A DNA stretch of 64,000 nt from Nguyenibacter vanlangensis (GTDB lineage: Bacteria; Pseudomonadota; Alphaproteobacteria; Acetobacterales; Acetobacteraceae): contig NZ_CP152276.1 of assembly GCF_038719015.1 (NCBI RefSeq), forward strand, positions 3,675,501 through 3,739,500. Reading direction: 5' to 3'. A program made the position numbers and the translations under genes. Below the pieces are notes generated by a model that had not been told where the DNA came from, ran no database searches, and worked only from the letters and a program-made list of their open reading frames with translations. Shown here piece by piece: positions 60,857-64,000 of the stretch. Numbering within the stretch: the first letter of the stretch is position 1; every line of letters starts with the position of its first letter.

Positions 60857-63800
60857 ATGCGCGGATTGCTCGAACGCCTGCAGGCCAGCCGGTTCGTTGT
60901 GATCGGCGGCGCGATCGCCATCCTCCTGGCGGCGATCGGCGCCATCCTCGGCCTGCCCGTCGAATCGGTGCCCGACATCTCGCCGCGCCAGGTGCTGGTC
61001 TCGGTGGTCGCCCCCGGCCTGGCGACCGAGGAAGTGGAACGCCTGATCACCTTCCCGATCGAGACCAGCATGGCCGGCATCCCGGGCATGAACGACCTGC
61101 GCTCGGTCTCGCGCTCGGGCGTGTCGGTGGTCTATGTGCAGTTCGACGACGACACCGACATCGATCTCGACCGCACCCGCGTCAACGAACGCATCCAGCA
61201 GGCCCGGTCCCTGATCTCCGTCCCGGGACTGTCGATCAACATGGGCCCGCTCGCCACCGGCATGGGGGAAATCATGCAGGTCCAGATCCGCGGCCCGCGC
61301 CTGTCGCTGATGGATCTCAACCGGCTGATGAACTGGGTGGTGGTGCCGCAGCTCAAGCTGGTGCCCGGCGTGGTGGACGTCAACGTCAATGGCGGGGCCG
61401 AGGAAACCTACCAGGTCGCCATCGACCAGGCCCGGCTGACCGCCTACGGCCTGTCGGTCAGCGAAATCTATCGCGCGGTGGATGCCAACAACGCGGCATC
61501 CGGCGGCGGCTGGATCGAACATCACGCCGAACAGCAGATCGTCGTCGGCCGCGGCCTGATCCGCAGCCTGGACGATTTCGCCGCCCTGCCGGTCCGGCAG
61601 AACCCCGACGGCACCGCGATCCGCCTGCGCGATATCGGCCGCGTCGCCATGGGCCCGCGCACCCGCCTGGGCGCCGTCACCCGCGACGGCAAGGGCGAAA
61701 TCGTCAATGGCGTGGTGCTGATGCGCATGGGCGCCAGCTCCGACGCCACCCTGGCCGGCATCCGCGCGGCGCTGCCCGGCATCGCGCGTTCGCTGCCCGC
61801 CGGCGTCACGCTCGACCCCTATTACAGCCGCTCGGACCTGACCGACCGCACCATCGCCACGGTGCGCGACAACCTGATGATGGGCGCCGCGCTGGTCGTG
61901 GCGGTGCTGGTGGTGGTGATCGGCGACTGGCGCGCCGCGCTGGTCATCGCCTCGGTCATTCCCTTCGCGCTGGCCTGCGCCATGGCCGGCATGCGGCAAT
62001 TCGGCATCTCGGCCAACCTGCTCAGCCTGGGCGCGATCGATTTCGGCATGATCGTCGACGGCTCGCTGGTGATCGTCGAAAACCTGATCGCCCACCGCCG
62101 GCGCGGCGATACCGCCGACCTGCGCACCCAGGTCGTGTCCTCGGTCATGCAGGTGATCCGTCCCGTCGGCTTCGCGATCCTGGTCATCATCATGGTCTAC
62201 CTGCCGATCCTGACCCTGCAGGGGATCGAGGGAAAGATGTTCCGCCCGATGGCCCAGACCATCATCATGGCGCTGCTGGCGTCCCTGGCCTACTGCATGG
62301 TCTGCGTGCCGGTGATCGCCGCGCTGGCCCTGCGCCACGCCCCCGCCCATGGCGACACGCGCCTGGTGGCGATGCTGCGCCGCCGCTACCGCCCCGTCGT
62401 GCTGTGGGGCGAGGCCCATCCCGGCCCTCTGTTCGGCGCCACCTTCGCCGTCTTCCTCCTCTCGGTGTTCCTGGCCACCCGCCTGGGCGGCGAATTCATC
62501 CCCCAGTTGGGCGAGGGCGCGCTGGTCGTCACCTCCACCCGCCTGCCCAGCGCCTCGCTGCCCACCGTGCTGCACTCCGTCCAGCGCGAGGAACAGATCC
62601 TCAAGCGCTTCCCCGAGGTCGCGACCGTGGTCAGCAACACCGGCACCTCGGCCATCCCCACCGACCCGATGGGCGTCAACGAAACCGACAGCTTCATCTT
62701 CCTCAAGGACCCGTCGCAGTGGCGCACCGCCAGCACGCAAGAAGGGCTGGTGACCGCCATCGACAAGGTCCTGCGCGACCAGTTGCCCGACGCCCAGTTC
62801 TCCTGGAGCCAGCCGGTGCAGATGCGCATGGACGATCTGCTGTCCGGCGTCCGGACCCAGATCGCGGTCTCGATCTACGGTCCCGACCTCGACATGCTCT
62901 CCCGCCTGGGCGACCAGGTGGCCGCGGCGCTGAACGGCGTGCCCGGCGCCGCCGACGTGGCGCCGCAGGGCGACGGCACGCTGCCCTTCATCCATGTCGA
63001 TGTCGACCGCCGGCGCGCGGCGCAGATGAACGTGCCGCTGTCCGAGATCCTGGACACGGTCGAGGCCGTGGGCGGCCATATCGGCCGGCCCGTCATCGTC
63101 GACAACGCCGTGGTCAACACCCAGATCCGCTTCGACCCCGCCCAGGTCGGCTCCCGCGACGCCATCGCCCGCCTGCGCGTCCGCCGGGCGGACGGGCAGG
63201 GGACGGTGCTGCTGTCGCAGGTGGCCGACATCGCGGTGGCCGACGGCCCCCCGCGCATCAGCCGCGACCGCATCCAGCGCCGCCTGGTGGTGCAGGCCAA
63301 TGTGCGCGGGCGCGACCTCAGCTCCTACGTCGCCGCCGCCCAGGCCGCCGTCGCGGCGCGGGTGCATCTCCCCCCCGGCTACCGTATGATCTGGCAGGGC
63401 CAGTTCCGCAACCTGCAATCGGCCATGGCCCGGCTCGACATCGTGGTGCCGATCGCGCTGGCGCTGATCTTCGCCCTGCTGGTGGTGGCCCTGGGCGCGG
63501 TCCGGCCGGCGTTGCTGGTGTTCGTCAACCTGCCGGTGGCCGCGACCGGGGGCATCCTCATGCTCTGGGCGCGCGGCCTGCCCTTCAGCATCTCGGCGGG
63601 CATCGGCTTCATCGCGCTGTTCGGGGTGGCCATCCTCAACGGCGTGGTGCTGGTCAGCTACATCCAGCATCTGCGCGCGCGCGGCATCCCGGTCGCCCGC
63701 GCGGCCTTCGAGGCCGCCGAGGAGCGCTTCCGCCCGGTCATCGCCACCGCCCTGGTCGCCAGCCTCGGCTTCTTCCCCATGGCCTTCTCCACCAGCGCGG

Positions 63801-63925
63801 GGGCCGAGGTCGAACGCCCCCTGGCCAGCGTGGTGATCGGCGGCCTTGTCTCATCGACCCTGTTGACCTTGCTGGTGCTGCCGTCGCTCTATGCACGGGT
63901 GATGCGCGACAGAAGCGACGCATGA
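60857..63925 (+). CDS. Heavy-metal RND efflux permease (CzcA/CusA family)
   Basis: The ATG at 60857 begins one base after the adaptor stop; a GTG at 60845 is an alternative (1022 residues). VESVPDISPRQVLVSVVAPGL and NDLRSVSRSGVSVVYVQFDDD match the HME-RND family. The TM4 motif AIDFGMIVDGSLVIVENL has the two aspartates (DFG..VDG) of CzcA-type pumps rather than the A..D type of CusA, so a divalent cation such as Zn, Co, Cd or Ni is more likely than Cu. Twelve membrane segments and a large periplasmic part fit. Confidence 0.9.
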   Translation: MRGLLERLQASRFVVIGGAIAILLAAIGAILGLPVESVPDISPRQVLVSVVAPGLATEEVERLITFPIETSMAGIPGMNDLRSVSRSGVSVVYVQFDDDTDIDLDRTRVNERIQQARSLISVPGLSINMGPLATGMGEIMQVQIRGPRLSLMDLNRLMNWVVVPQLKLVPGVVDVNVNGGAEETYQVAIDQARLTAYGLSVSEIYRAVDANNAASGGGWIEHHAEQQIVVGRGLIRSLDDFAALPVRQNPDGTAIRLRDIGRVAMGPRTRLGAVTRDGKGEIVNGVVLMRMGASSDATLAGIRAALPGIARSLPAGVTLDPYYSRSDLTDRTIATVRDNLMMGAALVVAVLVVVIGDWRAALVIASVIPFALACAMAGMRQFGISANLLSLGAIDFGMIVDGSLVIVENLIAHRRRGDTADLRTQVVSSVMQVIRPVGFAILVIIMVYLPILTLQGIEGKMFRPMAQTIIMALLASLAYCMVCVPVIAALALRHAPAHGDTRLVAMLRRRYRPVVLWGEAHPGPLFGATFAVFLLSVFLATRLGGEFIPQLGEGALVVTSTRLPSASLPTVLHSVQREEQILKRFPEVATVVSNTGTSAIPTDPMGVNETDSFIFLKDPSQWRTASTQEGLVTAIDKVLRDQLPDAQFSWSQPVQMRMDDLLSGVRTQIAVSIYGPDLDMLSRLGDQVAAALNGVPGAADVAPQGDGTLPFIHVDVDRRRAAQMNVPLSEILDTVEAVGGHIGRPVIVDNAVVNTQIRFDPAQVGSRDAIARLRVRRADGQGTVLLSQVADIAVADGPPRISRDRIQRRLVVQANVRGRDLSSYVAAAQAAVAARVHLPPGYRMIWQGQFRNLQSAMARLDIVVPIALALIFALLVVALGAVRPALLVFVNLPVAATGGILMLWARGLPFSISAGIGFIALFGVAILNGVVLVSYIQHLRARGIPVARAAFEAAEERFRPVIATALVASLGFFPMAFSTSAGAEVERPLASVVIGGLVSSTLLTLLVLPSLYARVMRDRSDA

Positions 63926-63965
63926 CGCGGACGGACATCCGTCCGCGCGGGCAAGGAGGGCATCG

Positions 63966-64000
63966 GTGCGGATCCTGATCGTCGAGGACGAAGCCGCCCT
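63966..64000 (+). CDS. OmpR-family response regulator, start only
   Basis: GTG at 63966 after AAGGAGGGC gives VRILIVEDEAAL, the start of a receiver domain with its acidic pair. The rest lies beyond the window. Its place 40 bases after the efflux permease suggests a metal-sensing two-component system for this operon. Confidence 0.7.
   Translation, partial: MRILIVEDEAA

Noticed and set aside
60761..63670. Long leftward open frame opposite the efflux permease
   Set aside because: It is rich in His, Asp, Gly and Gln with no domain, and the rightward frame is a clear RND permease. GC-rich DNA produces such shadows.

Overview
The window looks like the chromosome of an acetic acid bacterium or close relative (Acetobacteraceae, Alphaproteobacteria). 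The core genes are GC-rich. The order recJ, glpX, hom, alaC fits that group (family knowledge), and the insertion sequences and islands are of kinds common there. Species is not assigned. Two integrative elements interrupt the core, each lying against the 3' end of a tRNA gene.

Region 1 (1 to about 22.77 kb) is the right part of a large integrative and conjugative element at tRNA-Glu(CUC); its left end is outside the window. It carries a MobA/MobL relaxase running off the left edge, relaxosome and I-type (Dot/Icm, IncI Tra) secretion genes including a TraY/DotA protein, a plasmid-type topoisomerase III, and cargo: lipoproteins, a phosphoesterase, an AbiC-like abortive infection protein and a DUF5677 protein. 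It also has two serine resolvases, a replication and maintenance block (PrimPol-like primase, SNF2 helicase, AlpA-like regulator) and a tyrosine integrase. One IS1595 copy splits a secreted-protein gene.

Region 2 (22.77 to about 38.7 kb) is core: tRNA-Glu, recJ, glpX, hom, alaC, an OmpA-like lipoprotein, clpP, two overlapping ferritin-like genes, two intact IS1595 copies, a GNAT acetyltransferase, an OprB porin and a flavin monooxygenase.

Region 3 (38.9 to 45.57 kb) is a patchwork: an IS21 element, two mini-palindromes, an IS5 element with a -1 frameshift site, an alpha/beta hydrolase, a CC0125-type lipoprotein, a radical SAM protein, an IS481 remnant and a scrap of an integrase.

Region 4 (45.574 to 56.122 kb) is a complete integrative mobilizable element of about 10.5 kb at tRNA-Ser(GGA). 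It has 17-bp direct att repeats, paired arm-type repeats, MobP relaxase and MobC, an oriT-like palindrome, a zincin-like membrane protein, a short conjugation-gene remnant, a resolvase, a rolling-circle-type Rep and an integrase. The last region (56.3 to 64 kb) is core again: lepA, then a heavy-metal RND efflux operon followed by a response regulator.

The most unusual signals are two families of structured non-coding repeats found only in the two islands. Family A (three copies, about 117 to 135 nt) folds into a nested stem structure with compensatory changes and an invariant T.T mismatch. Family B (three copies, about 35 nt) sits just after stop codons. There is also a terminator-ended, highly folded candidate small RNA at 10.40 to 10.54 kb.
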